A DNA stretch of 6,657 nt. It comes from an uncultured Spirochaetia bacterium. Its GTDB lineage: Bacteria > Spirochaetota > UBA4802 > JAGODF01. Positions 1 through 5,580 of this stretch are shown piece by piece (position 1 is the first letter of the stretch; every line of letters begins with the position of its first letter). The translations under genes and the position numbers were made by a program. The DNA lies in the NCBI GenBank assembly GCA_937967705.1, contig CALCJG010000045.1:1-6657 (forward strand), in the 5' to 3' direction. The notes beneath the pieces were generated by a model. The model worked only from the letters and a program-made list of their open reading frames with translations. It made no database searches and was not told the origin of the DNA.

Positions 1-865
1 GAGCCGTATCCCAATCCCCCTGGAGGACGCGGCCAAAGAAACCATGTGCCACCGGGAGGTCCTCCTCCCATACGAAAAGGGCGTAATGCTTGCCCAGAAT
101 CTCATCGGCCCCAAAGCCGAGCATGGATGCGCTGTTGGGGCTGATATAATCGACGATCCCCTCGTCGGTAAAGGCGAAGATCAGGTCGTTCATGTTTTCC
201 ACGAGATGGCGGTACCTGTTTTCGCTCTCCTGCAGTTCTTCGTAATTCCGCCGCAGCTCCTCCTGGGAGACGTTGAGTTCCTCGTTGACGGCGTTGAGCT
301 CCTCGTTGGTGGCCTCCATCTCCTCGACGATGCAGCCGAGCTCCTCGTTGGCGGCGTCCAGTTCTTCGTTCTTTTTCAGGAGGTCGCGTTCCAGTTTTTT
401 AAACGCGGATACGTCCAGCTGAGTATGCACCAGATACCGCTTGCCGGGGGTCGCCACGATCTCAGCCGATTCCAGTACGGTATACTCCGTTTCGTTTCTG
501 TGGTGGTACTGGAGTTCCAGATTTCTGCATGCCTCCCCCCGAGCCAGGAACTCTTGAATCCGGTCCCTCTCCCCGGGATCAGTCCAGACATTTACCGTCT
601 CCCGGCTTCGCCCGATGAGCTCCTCCCGGGAAAGCCCCGTCATCTCGCAGTAGCAGTCGCTGACATCATGAATGATACCGTCTTCAAAGCCCGCCACCAC
701 GATGGCCGCCGGAGATTTTTTCAGCAACACCTCCAGCAACCGGTCCGACAGGCCCGGTGAAGCATCTCCCCCACTACGAGGGAAGGATGCCTCCAACTCC
801 CGAACCCTCGCTTCGAGCCGGATCACTTGTTCCAACAATTCCTCTCGTGTTCGTTCATCCCTCAT
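1..865 (-). CDS. PAS-domain sensor protein, C-terminus cut by window edge
   Basis: The visible 288 residues form the N-terminal part of a cytoplasmic sensor; no membrane segment or signal peptide is seen. Residues 1-30 are a charged helix. Residues about 42-155 are a PAS domain, with the family-like stretches CEMTGLSREELIGRS and, at its end, YLVHTQLDVSAFKKLE. Residues about 156-214 are a strongly heptad-patterned coiled coil built on NEEL repeats. A second PAS domain starts near 215 (ESENRYRHLVENMNDLIF, then YISPNSASMLGF) and is nearly complete at the edge. The output domain lies outside the window; a histidine kinase or diguanylate cyclase would be usual, but neither is visible. The ATG at 865 follows an in-frame stop at 902-904. 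Its Shine-Dalgarno is poor (GGAG lies about 20 nt upstream), so a TTG at codon 11 is an alternative start. It lies 36 bp after a small gene on the same strand, so the two are probably co-transcribed. Confidence 0.85.
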   Translation of the reverse strand, partial: MRDERTREELLEQVIRLEARVRELEASFPRSGGDASPGLSDRLLEVLLKKSPAAIVVAGFEDGIIHDVSDCYCEMTGLSREELIGRSRETVNVWTDPGERDRIQEFLARGEACRNLELQYHHRNETEYTVLESAEIVATPGKRYLVHTQLDVSAFKKLERDLLKKNEELDAANEELGCIVEEMEATNEELNAVNEELNVSQEELRRNYEELQESENRYRHLVENMNDLIFAFTDEGIVDYISPNSASMLGFGADEILGKHYALFVWEEDLPVAHGFFGRVLQGDWDTA

Positions 866-901
866 ATCGTATATCCGATTCCCCGTCTCCTGACAGTGCC
901 G

Positions 902-1192
902 TTAAACGCATTTTTCCGCCCGGTTTTTATATTCCTCTTCCTTGTCCAGGCGGCCCAGTATCCTCGCTGTCTCTGACATGCAGAGCCAGTAATGCCGCTT
1001 GTGAGTCGTCTCATCATCGGAGAGGGAAATATCTTCCAAGATTTCCAGGGCCGTCGTGAAATCACCGACCTCCAGGCATTCCTCGAACTCGGCATGCTCC
1101 GCCGTATGCTTCAGGTAATTGGGAAGCATTCCCTCCGCACGGCGCAGCCACTTGAGACCGTTCATCCACTGTTCGTCTCTCTCAATAATCAT
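902..1192 (-). CDS. small unrecognised protein, 96 aa
   Basis: I do not recognise the family. The protein is acidic, helical in character and rich in Trp and Glu. It opens MIIERDEQWMNGLKWLRRAE, and the middle (FEECLEVGDFTTALEILEDI) resembles a TPR-like helical pair, as does the C-terminal YWLCMSETARILGRLDKEEE stretch. No signal peptide or transmembrane segment is visible. The frame is open further upstream to a TTG at 1261. I chose the ATG at 1192 because an AAAGGGA ribosome site lies 9 nt before it (1202-1208), and because the likely promoter at 1241-1268 would put the TTG upstream of the transcription start. It is the first gene of a unit that continues into the PAS sensor 36 bp downstream, so it may be a partner or modulator of that sensor; that role is inference only. 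Coding status rests on protein-like composition and the site signals. Confidence 0.65.
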   Translation of the reverse strand: MIIERDEQWMNGLKWLRRAEGMLPNYLKHTAEHAEFEECLEVGDFTTALEILEDISLSDDETTHKRHYWLCMSETARILGRLDKEEEYKNRAEKCV

Positions 1193-1240
1193 CAGGTCCC
1201 ATCCCTTTGTCTGGTAATATTGGTCGAACCACCGGGGATG

Positions 1241-1268
1241 AATGTATCGGATTATTATCAATCGTCAA
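1241..1268 (-). promoter_or_regulatory. candidate sigma-70 promoter for the small gene and PAS sensor
   Basis: Read on the minus strand, TTGACG (1268-1263) is followed after 16 bp by TACATT (1246-1241). The -35 matches the consensus at 5 of 6 positions and the -10 at 4 of 6. It lies a few bases beyond the ilvC terminator and about 50 bp before the chosen ATG at 1192, as expected for a new transcription unit. Confidence 0.45.
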
Positions 1269-1273
1269 GAGAT

Positions 1274-1307
1274 AAAAAAAGGCCTCTCCATCGGAGAGAC
1301 CTTTTTT
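1274..1307 (-). terminator. intrinsic terminator of the ilvBNC operon
   Basis: Read on the minus strand, GGTCTCTCC (1301-1293), the loop GAT and GGAGAGGCC (1289-1281) form a 9-bp stem with one G-U pair. Seven Ts follow (1280-1274). It begins about 30 bp after the ilvC stop codon. Because six Ts also follow the stem on the plus strand (1302-1307), it could work in both directions. Confidence 0.92.
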
Positions 1308-1336
1308 GACGCCCCCAGCAAAGAGGGTGAGGGACC

Positions 1337-2332
1337 TTATTTGTCATCGATCCATTTCATCATCTTTCTCAGCTCCCTGCCCACCTGTTCAATCCTGTGC
1401 TCGCTCTGTATGCGTTTAAGAGCCTTGTAATTGGGCCGGCCGGCCATGTTTTCCAGGATCCAGTTGCGCGCGAAGGTCCCGTCCTGTATTTCGGATAGCA
1501 CCTTCTTCATCTCCTTGCGGGTCTCTTCATTGATCATGCGCCGCCCCACCATGTAATCTCCGTATTCAGCGGTATCGGAGACGGAATAGCGCATGTAGTT
1601 GATACCCCCCTGATAGAAGAGATCGACGATCAGCTTGAGCTCGTGGAGGCATTCGAAATAGGCGATCTCCGGCTGATACCCGGCTTCCACCAGGGTATCG
1701 AAACCCGCCTTGACCAGCTCCGAAGCGCCGCCGCAGAGGACGCACTGCTCCCCGAAGAGGTCTGTTTCAGTTTCCTCCTTGAAGGTGGTCTCGATGACCC
1801 CTGCCCTGGTGGCCCCGATCCCCTTGGCATAGGCCAGGGCGATCTCCTTGGCCTTTCCAGAGGCGTTGTTCTGAACGGCGATCAGGCAGGGAACCCCGGC
1901 CCCCTTGACATACTCGCTGCGGACCAGATGGCCCGGGCCTTTGGGCGCTACGAGGATGACATCCACATCCGCCGGGGGAACGATCTGCCCGAAGTGGATG
2001 TTGAACCCGTGGGAAAAGACGAGAACCTTGCCCGATTTCATGAAGGGCTTAACCTCGCTCTCATAGAGCCTGGCCTGAACGTCGTCCTGCGCCAGGATCT
2101 GGATGATGTCGGCCTTCTCCGCCGCCTCCCGGGCGGTTACAGGCTGGAAATTGTGCGACTGGGCGATCTTGTAGTTTTCCGTCCCGGCCAACTCCGCGAC
2201 TATCACGTTGAGCCCGCTGTCCCGCAGGTTCTGAGCCTGGGAGTGCCCCTGGCTGCCGTAGCCGATGACAGCGATGGTCTTGTTGCTCAAAAGGCTCAGG
2301 TCGGCGTCGTTATCATAATACATTTTTGCCAT
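1337..2332 (-). CDS. ilvC: ketol-acid reductoisomerase, class I
   Basis: This cytoplasmic enzyme rearranges and reduces acetolactate or acetohydroxybutyrate to the dihydroxy acid, the second common step in valine, leucine and isoleucine synthesis. At 331 residues it has normal class I length. The Rossmann fold opens with [13 protein letters not shown] (24-36). The SHGF motif carries H108. The knotted helical domain supplies the expected Mg2+ ligands D191 and E195 (DLFGEQ), E227 and E231 (FECLHE), and the substrate-binding Ser252 in [11 protein letters not shown]. The loop after beta-2 is unusual: [10 protein letters not shown] (45-54) where the NADPH-type family reads roughly V-G-L-R-x-G-x-x-S-W. 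The basic and serine phosphate contacts are absent and Glu47 is present, which predicts NADH use. The ATG at 2332 has AGGAGA 8 nt upstream. It is the last gene of the operon, 27 bp after ilvN, and is closed by a terminator. Confidence 0.98.
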   Translation of the reverse strand: MAKMYYDNDADLSLLSNKTIAVIGYGSQGHSQAQNLRDSGLNVIVAELAGTENYKIAQSHNFQPVTAREAAEKADIIQILAQDDVQARLYESEVKPFMKSGKVLVFSHGFNIHFGQIVPPADVDVILVAPKGPGHLVRSEYVKGAGVPCLIAVQNNASGKAKEIALAYAKGIGATRAGVIETTFKEETETDLFGEQCVLCGGASELVKAGFDTLVEAGYQPEIAYFECLHELKLIVDLFYQGGINYMRYSVSDTAEYGDYMVGRRMINEETRKEMKKVLSEIQDGTFARNWILENMAGRPNYKALKRIQSEHRIEQVGRELRKMMKWIDDK

Positions 2333-2359
2333 AATCTATTCTCCTAATTCAATGGATTT

Positions 2360-2842
2360 TCACTCTTTTTCCTTTGCCAGGGACAGTCTTCCCGTCCGGA
2401 TCAGCTCCTTGATCACGTAGGGACGCAGCAGCTCGATGAGGTTGTCGATCTTATCCGGTTCGCCGGTCACCTCCAGGGTGATTGTCTTCCTTGAGATGTC
2501 GACGATCTCGGCACGGAAGATCTCCCCCAGCTGGTATATCTCCGCCCTCTTGGCGGGGGAGGCGTTTACCTTGATGAGCGCCAGTTCCCGCTGCACCGAG
2601 GTGACCAGGTTATGCTCCGATATCTTGATGACATCGATCAGCTTGTTCAGCTGCTTCTTCACCTGTTCGATGACCCGGTCATCCCCCCGCACGACGATGG
2701 TCATCACGGAAACATCCGTCTGCTCGGTCTCGCTCACGGCCAGGGAGTCGATGTTGTAGCCCCGCGCGGAAAAGAGGCCCGCCACCCGGGCGAGCACACC
2801 GGCCCTGTTCTCCACTTTGACTGATATCACATGCTGGCTCAT
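2360..2842 (-). CDS. ilvN: acetohydroxyacid synthase, small regulatory subunit
   Basis: This is the regulatory subunit that binds the IlvB catalytic subunit, raises its activity and normally confers feedback inhibition by valine. The 160 residues are typical of the short form. Residues about 4-75 form an ACT domain (VKVENRAGVLARVAGLFSAR, then GYNIDSLAV). Gly15 and Asn30 match the valine-site Gly14 and Asn29 of E. coli IlvH, so feedback inhibition is probably intact. Residues about 83-157 are the C-terminal ferredoxin-like domain (RELALIKV, EIFRAEIVDIS, ITLEVTGEPDKID). The start ATG shares bases with the ilvB stop (ATGA, 2839-2842), so translation is probably coupled; CGGAG lies just upstream inside ilvB. 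The symbol ilvH is used for the same gene in some genomes. Confidence 0.97.
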   Translation of the reverse strand: MSQHVISVKVENRAGVLARVAGLFSARGYNIDSLAVSETEQTDVSVMTIVVRGDDRVIEQVKKQLNKLIDVIKISEHNLVTSVQRELALIKVNASPAKRAEIYQLGEIFRAEIVDISRKTITLEVTGEPDKIDNLIELLRPYVIKELIRTGRLSLAKEKE

Positions 2843-4518
2843 ATTAGCTCCGAAGTAATCATTTCCTTGACCGACTTGCCGGCGGGAATGATAGGATAGA
2901 CGTTTTCCTCCCGGTCCACGTGTATATCGAGGACGATGGGGCGGTCGGTAACGCTCAGGGCCTTCTGGAGGGCCGGCACCACATCCTTCTTATGGTCGAC
3001 CCTGATCCCCATGGCGCCGTAGGCCTCCGCCAGCTTCACGAAATCCGGCTGGAAGTTTATGCAGGTATGGGAATAGCGTTTATCCCAGAAGAGCTGCTGC
3101 CACTGGCGCACCATACCCAGGAACCCGTTGTTGAGTATGGTGATGATGATGGGCAGCCTGTGCTGCACCGCCACGATCATCTCCTGGATGTTCATCTGTA
3201 TGGAACCGTCCCCGGCGATGTCGAAAACCCGACTGTCCGGCCGTGCCAGCTGGGCGCCGATGGCCGCGGGAAAGCCGTACCCCATCGTCCCCAGACCGCC
3301 CGACGAGATGAAGCTCCGGGGCTCCGTATAGTCGTAAAACTGGGCGGCCCACATCTGGTTCTGCCCCACCTCGGTGCAGATGATCGCCTTTCCCTCCGTC
3401 AGTTCGTCGATCTTCTCAACGACGTACTGCGGCTTGATGACGCTCTCGCTGTCCCTGTAGTTCAGCGGGTTCTCCGCCTTCATCTTCATCAGCCGGTCCA
3501 CCCACGGCCCTATCTGCGGCGCCTTTACGGACTTGTTGATCTCCGCCAGGACCAGTCTGCAGTCGCCCACGATGGGCACGTCCACCTCCACGCTCTTCTG
3601 CACGGATGAGGGATCGATGTCGATGTGTATCACTTGGGCTCCGGTGGCGAATTCCGACACCTTGCCGGTCACACGGTCATCGAAGCGCGCCCCCACGGCG
3701 ATCAGCAGATCGCACTCGTTGACGGCGTGATTGGCGTAATAGGTGCCGTGCATTCCCAGCATCTTGAGCGACAGGGGATCGGTTTCCGGATAGGCTCCCA
3801 GCCCCATGAGGGTGGTGGTGATGGGTATGCCCGTCTTTTTTACAAAGTTTCTGAGCTCCTCCGAGGCGTTGGAGATGATGACCCCTCCCCCCGAATAGAT
3901 CACGGGACGCTTGGAGGACTCGATGAGCCTGCAGGCCTTTTGTATCTGCCGGGGATGCCCTTCGGTCACGGGTTTGTAGCTTCGGATGACGGCCTTTTCA
4001 GGATAGTGAAACTTCGTCTCCCCTTTGGAGATATCCACCGGCACATCTATGACGACAGGGCCGGGCCGTCCCGTTGAGGCGATATAGAAGGCTTCCTTGA
4101 TGGTGCGGGCCAGGTCGTTGATGTCCTGCACCAGGTAATTGTGCTTGGTAATGGGCCGGGTGATACCGGTGATATCCGCCTCCTGAAAGGCGTCGTTGCC
4201 GATCATCTCCCGGGAGACCTGCCCCGTAAAGATGACCAGGGGAACGGAATCCATGTTGGCCGTGGCTATCCCCGTCACGAGGTTGGTGGCGCCGGGCCCG
4301 GAGGTGGCGATGCACACCCCCACGCGGCCCGAGGCGCGGGCATAACCGTCCGCTGCATGGACAGCGCCCTGCTCGTGCCGCGCCAGGATGAATTTAAAGG
4401 GGGCGTTGAAGAGATGGTGGAAGATGGGAATGACCACACCGCCGGGATAGCCGAACATGCATTCGATCTTCTCCTCTTTCAGGCTCTCAACGATAATCTC
4501 TGCTCCGGTCTTCTTCAA
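2839..4518 (-). CDS. ilvB: acetohydroxyacid synthase, large catalytic subunit
   Basis: This ThDP- and FAD-dependent enzyme condenses pyruvate with pyruvate or 2-oxobutyrate, the first committed step of branched-chain amino acid synthesis. At 559 residues it has the usual bacterial length. The N-terminal pyrimidine-binding domain holds FGYPGG (22-27) and the catalytic Glu49 in ARHEQGAVHAADGYARASG. The central FAD domain has GARFDDRVTGK (276-286). The C-terminal domain has GLGTMGYGFPAAIGAQ and the ThDP/Mg2+ motif from GDGS (436-439) to NN (463-464), then RQWQ (471-474). The start is a TTG at 4518, chosen because AAGGAG lies 8 nt upstream and MKKTGAEIIVESL is a normal family N-terminus. The stop overlaps the ilvN ATG. 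Two positions that affect herbicide binding in plant enzymes differ here: Val28 (YPGGV) and Ser102 (GQVSREMIG). Confidence 0.98.
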   Translation of the reverse strand: MKKTGAEIIVESLKEEKIECMFGYPGGVVIPIFHHLFNAPFKFILARHEQGAVHAADGYARASGRVGVCIATSGPGATNLVTGIATANMDSVPLVIFTGQVSREMIGNDAFQEADITGITRPITKHNYLVQDINDLARTIKEAFYIASTGRPGPVVIDVPVDISKGETKFHYPEKAVIRSYKPVTEGHPRQIQKACRLIESSKRPVIYSGGGVIISNASEELRNFVKKTGIPITTTLMGLGAYPETDPLSLKMLGMHGTYYANHAVNECDLLIAVGARFDDRVTGKVSEFATGAQVIHIDIDPSSVQKSVEVDVPIVGDCRLVLAEINKSVKAPQIGPWVDRLMKMKAENPLNYRDSESVIKPQYVVEKIDELTEGKAIICTEVGQNQMWAAQFYDYTEPRSFISSGGLGTMGYGFPAAIGAQLARPDSRVFDIAGDGSIQMNIQEMIVAVQHRLPIIITILNNGFLGMVRQWQQLFWDKRYSHTCINFQPDFVKLAEAYGAMGIRVDHKKDVVPALQKALSVTDRPIVLDIHVDREENVYPIIPAGKSVKEMITSELI

Positions 4519-4526
4519 TGTAAGGA

Positions 4527-4532
4527 CTCCTT
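4527..4532 (-). promoter_or_regulatory. ilvB: ribosome binding site that fixes the ilvB TTG start
   Basis: AAGGAG on the minus strand lies 8 nt before TTG 4518-4516. No in-frame ATG is as well placed. The site is inside a short palindrome, AAGGA-N-TCCTT (4522-4532), which could slightly limit access. Confidence 0.8.
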
Positions 4533-4579
4533 AATAAAATACTCCCGCATGCACCCGCCTCCGAAAACAGGAATAAACG

Positions 4580-4708
4580 GATGGCCCGCGGTCCTCCCCC
4601 GGGTGCCACCTTTCGTCCCTAGGTTGATTGACCCCGCACCGCCGCTCTGTTTTATCGATTTTGTACCGGGTGCGGAGGATAAAGATATACTAATGTATCA
4701 ATATACAT
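4580..4708 (-). promoter_or_regulatory. possible translation-controlled attenuator in the ilvB leader
   Basis: On the minus strand an 18-codon ORF (ATG 4708, TAA 4652) reads MYIDTLVYLYPPHPVQNR, with Ile3, Leu6, Val7 and Leu9 close together. Its codons 11-14 form strand 1 of a 9-bp hairpin (4669-4677 with 4632-4640, one G-U pair). Strand 2 (GGTGC, 4640-4636) can instead pair with GCACC (4606-4602). That would break a downstream hairpin, GGTGGC (4610-4605) with GCCATC (4585-4580). This order matches classical attenuators of ilv and leu operons. Weak points are the lack of a clear Shine-Dalgarno before the ATG, the short 2:3 pairing, and only a broken T-rich stretch after the last hairpin. Confidence 0.3.
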
Positions 4709-4709
4709 T
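4692..4709. repeat. inverted repeat AATGTAT-N4-ATACATT
   Basis: Two perfect 7-bp arms are separated by CAAT. The spacing fits an operator for a dimeric regulator. It overlaps the start codon of the possible leader ORF and lies downstream of the candidate ilvB promoter, where binding would block transcription. As RNA it would be a weak AU hairpin. Confidence 0.45.
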
Positions 4710-4740
4710 CATCGGTGTAAAACACGAAAATAAATGCTGT

Positions 4741-4769
4741 TTTGTTGCTAAAAAACGGGATAATGTCAA
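4741..4769 (-). promoter_or_regulatory. candidate ilvBNC promoter
   Basis: On the minus strand a perfect -35 TTGACA (4769-4764) is followed 17 bp later by AACAAA (4746-4741), a weak -10 with 3 of 6 matches. Transcription would start near 4735, about 27 nt before the leader ORF and about 215 nt before ilvB. The poor -10 suggests activator dependence or that the true promoter is elsewhere in the AT-rich stretch. Confidence 0.35.
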
Positions 4770-4783
4770 CTATTTTTTTTACA

Positions 4784-4802
4784 TTCCGGCGGTTAACCGG
4801 AA
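4784..4802. repeat. inverted repeat TTCCGG-N7-CCGGAA with inner palindrome
   Basis: Six-bp arms TTCCGG and CCGGAA flank 7 bp. A perfect 10-bp palindrome, CGGTTAACCG (4790-4799), overlaps the right arm. It lies 15 bp upstream of the candidate ilvB -35 and just before a plus-strand TTGACA, so it could serve either divergent unit as an operator. Confidence 0.4.
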
Positions 4803-4808
4803 AAGGAT

Positions 4809-4835
4809 TTGACAGTCCCCGGCGGCGGCTATCTC
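4809..4835 (+). promoter_or_regulatory. weak candidate promoter for the VOC gene
   Basis: A perfect TTGACA (4809-4814) is present, but the best -10 is TATCTC (4830-4835) at a short 15-bp spacing. A 13-bp inverted repeat, CGGCTT-A-AAGCCG (4846-4858), lies just downstream. Only the -35 is convincing. Confidence 0.25.
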
Positions 4836-4901
4836 CTCAACAGTACGGCTTAAAGCCGGGGGTCAGAGCCTGTCCCGTCAATCCCACACCGGGAGGAAAT
4901 C

Positions 4902-5477
4902 ATGATTCTCAGATTAGACCACGTATCCATCGCCGTAAAAGATTACGAGGGAGCCCGGCGTTTCTTCCAGGATCTCCTCGGTGCCGTCCCCTGCACCTCC
5001 GCCGAGGACGACCGGATGAAATATATCTGGAAAATCTTCAGCCTGGGCGATTTGACACGTCTGGAGATCCTGACCCCTACCGGCAGGGGGAGCTTCCTGG
5101 ACGGCTTCCTGGCCAACAAGGACGGCGGCGTCCATCACATCACCCTGCAGACCGCCGACATCATCCGGGCGCGCCGCACCCTGGAGGAGAAGGGATTCCC
5201 CTACTTCGGATACAACGAGTACGTAGGCGGGGTCTGGAAGGAGCTCTTCATCCATCCCCGGGACGCCTTCGGAGTTCTCATACAGATCGCCGAGTTCCGC
5301 CCCGACGACTGGCTCTGCGACGCCGTCCGTCTCCCCCGGGACAAACGCTGGACGGTGGAAAAAAGCGCCAGGAACGTCAGCCTCACCCTCTCGCATCCCG
5401 GCGGGGGTAAGGCGCGCTTCGACCTGACCCGGGAGGAAACCGAGGCCCTCATCAAAGACCTGCAGGCATCCCTGTAG
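4902..5477 (+). CDS. VOC-family protein, methylmalonyl-CoA epimerase-like, with C-terminal extension
   Basis: Residues 1-131 show the paired beta-alpha-beta-beta-beta modules of the vicinal oxygen chelate (glyoxalase) superfamily. The pattern is closest to methylmalonyl-CoA epimerase: DHVSIAVKDYEGARRFF (6-22), RLEILTPTGRGSFLDGFL (53-70), GGVHHITLQTADI (75-87) and HPRDAFGVLIQIAEF (118-132). Expected metal ligands H7, E55 and H78 or H79 are present. The fourth position, usually Glu in VLIEL, is Gln128 here, with Glu131 nearby as a possible substitute. Residues 133-191 form an extra segment with a strand-turn-strand and a final helix, not part of a normal epimerase of about 135-150 residues. GGGAGGA lies 5 nt before the ATG. 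It is transcribed away from ilvB and stops 103 bp before the MerR gene. An epimerase or another acyl-CoA role fits the neighbours, but the substrate is unknown. Confidence 0.85.
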   Translation: MILRLDHVSIAVKDYEGARRFFQDLLGAVPCTSAEDDRMKYIWKIFSLGDLTRLEILTPTGRGSFLDGFLANKDGGVHHITLQTADIIRARRTLEEKGFPYFGYNEYVGGVWKELFIHPRDAFGVLIQIAEFRPDDWLCDAVRLPRDKRWTVEKSARNVSLTLSHPGGGKARFDLTREETEALIKDLQASL

Positions 5478-5520
5478 TTCCCGGCTCCGCACATCACCCC
5501 CCTTTTTTTTAATTTTTCCC

Positions 5521-5548
5521 TTGACTTTTTGGCGCCTATAGTTAAAGT
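5521..5548 (+). promoter_or_regulatory. candidate promoter of the merR-acyl-CoA dehydrogenase unit
   Basis: TTGACT (5521-5526) and TAAAGT (5543-5548) lie 16 bp apart, with 5 of 6 and 4 of 6 consensus matches. The -10 falls inside the 16-bp palindrome, which suggests control by the adjacent regulator. An alternative -10 is TATAGT (5537-5542), but it has no good -35. An AT-rich tract (C6T8 at 5497-5510, then AATTTTT) lies just upstream. Confidence 0.45.
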
Positions 5549-5557
5549 TAACTTTAA
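5542..5557. promoter_or_regulatory. 16-bp perfect palindrome, probable MerR-family operator
   Basis: TTAAAGTTAACTTTAA is a perfect palindrome 24 bp before the regulator start codon, overlapping the likely -10. MerR proteins bind such dyads as dimers in their own promoters, and LiuR-type regulators use palindromes of about this length with a central T/A-rich core. The only other GTTAAC-centred dyad noticed is CGGTTAACCG at 4790-4799. Confidence 0.6.
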
Positions 5558-5580
5558 GTTTAAGGATAGGCGGTGATGTC

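Larger units (their letters stand above)
4519..4901. other. 383-bp divergent intergenic region between ilvB and the VOC gene
   Basis: No convincing protein gene larger than a possible 18-codon leader peptide is seen on either strand. A long plus-strand frame that enters from 4141 is the antisense shadow of ilvB. The left half (4519-4680) is GC-rich with overlapping hairpins on the ilvB leader side. The middle (4680-4785) is AT-rich and promoter-like. The right part (4784-4901) carries two more inverted repeats and the VOC ribosome site. Confidence 0.8.

Noticed and set aside
44..760. 238-codon plus-strand open frame.
   Set aside because: It is the complement of the PAS sensor gene; its repeated Leu/Val-Gly pattern mirrors the NEEL coiled-coil codons.
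862..1095. 77-codon minus-strand open frame ending at the PAS start codon.
   Set aside because: It overlaps the better supported 96-residue gene in another frame and is rich in Arg/Trp/Ser in the way typical of shadow frames.
1643..2347. 234-codon plus-strand open frame opposite ilvC.
   Set aside because: It is antisense to a certain gene, with composition typical of a GC-rich shadow frame and no recognisable domain.
4519..4700. Possible T-box riboswitch in the ilvB leader (GGTGGCACC and ACCGCGG on the minus strand).
   Set aside because: The conserved AGGGTGGNACCGCG run is not intact. The TGGN base would be C where Ile/Leu/Val tRNAs need T, and no Stem I specifier structure was recognised.
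4141..4812. 223-codon plus-strand open frame running from inside ilvB into the intergenic region.
   Set aside because: Most of it is antisense to ilvB. The remaining part is low-complexity, Pro-rich and overlaps leader hairpins, with no ribosome site.
5497..5517. C6T8 tract after the VOC gene as an intrinsic terminator.
   Set aside because: No G-rich partner lies close upstream to make a stem, so only the T-run is present.
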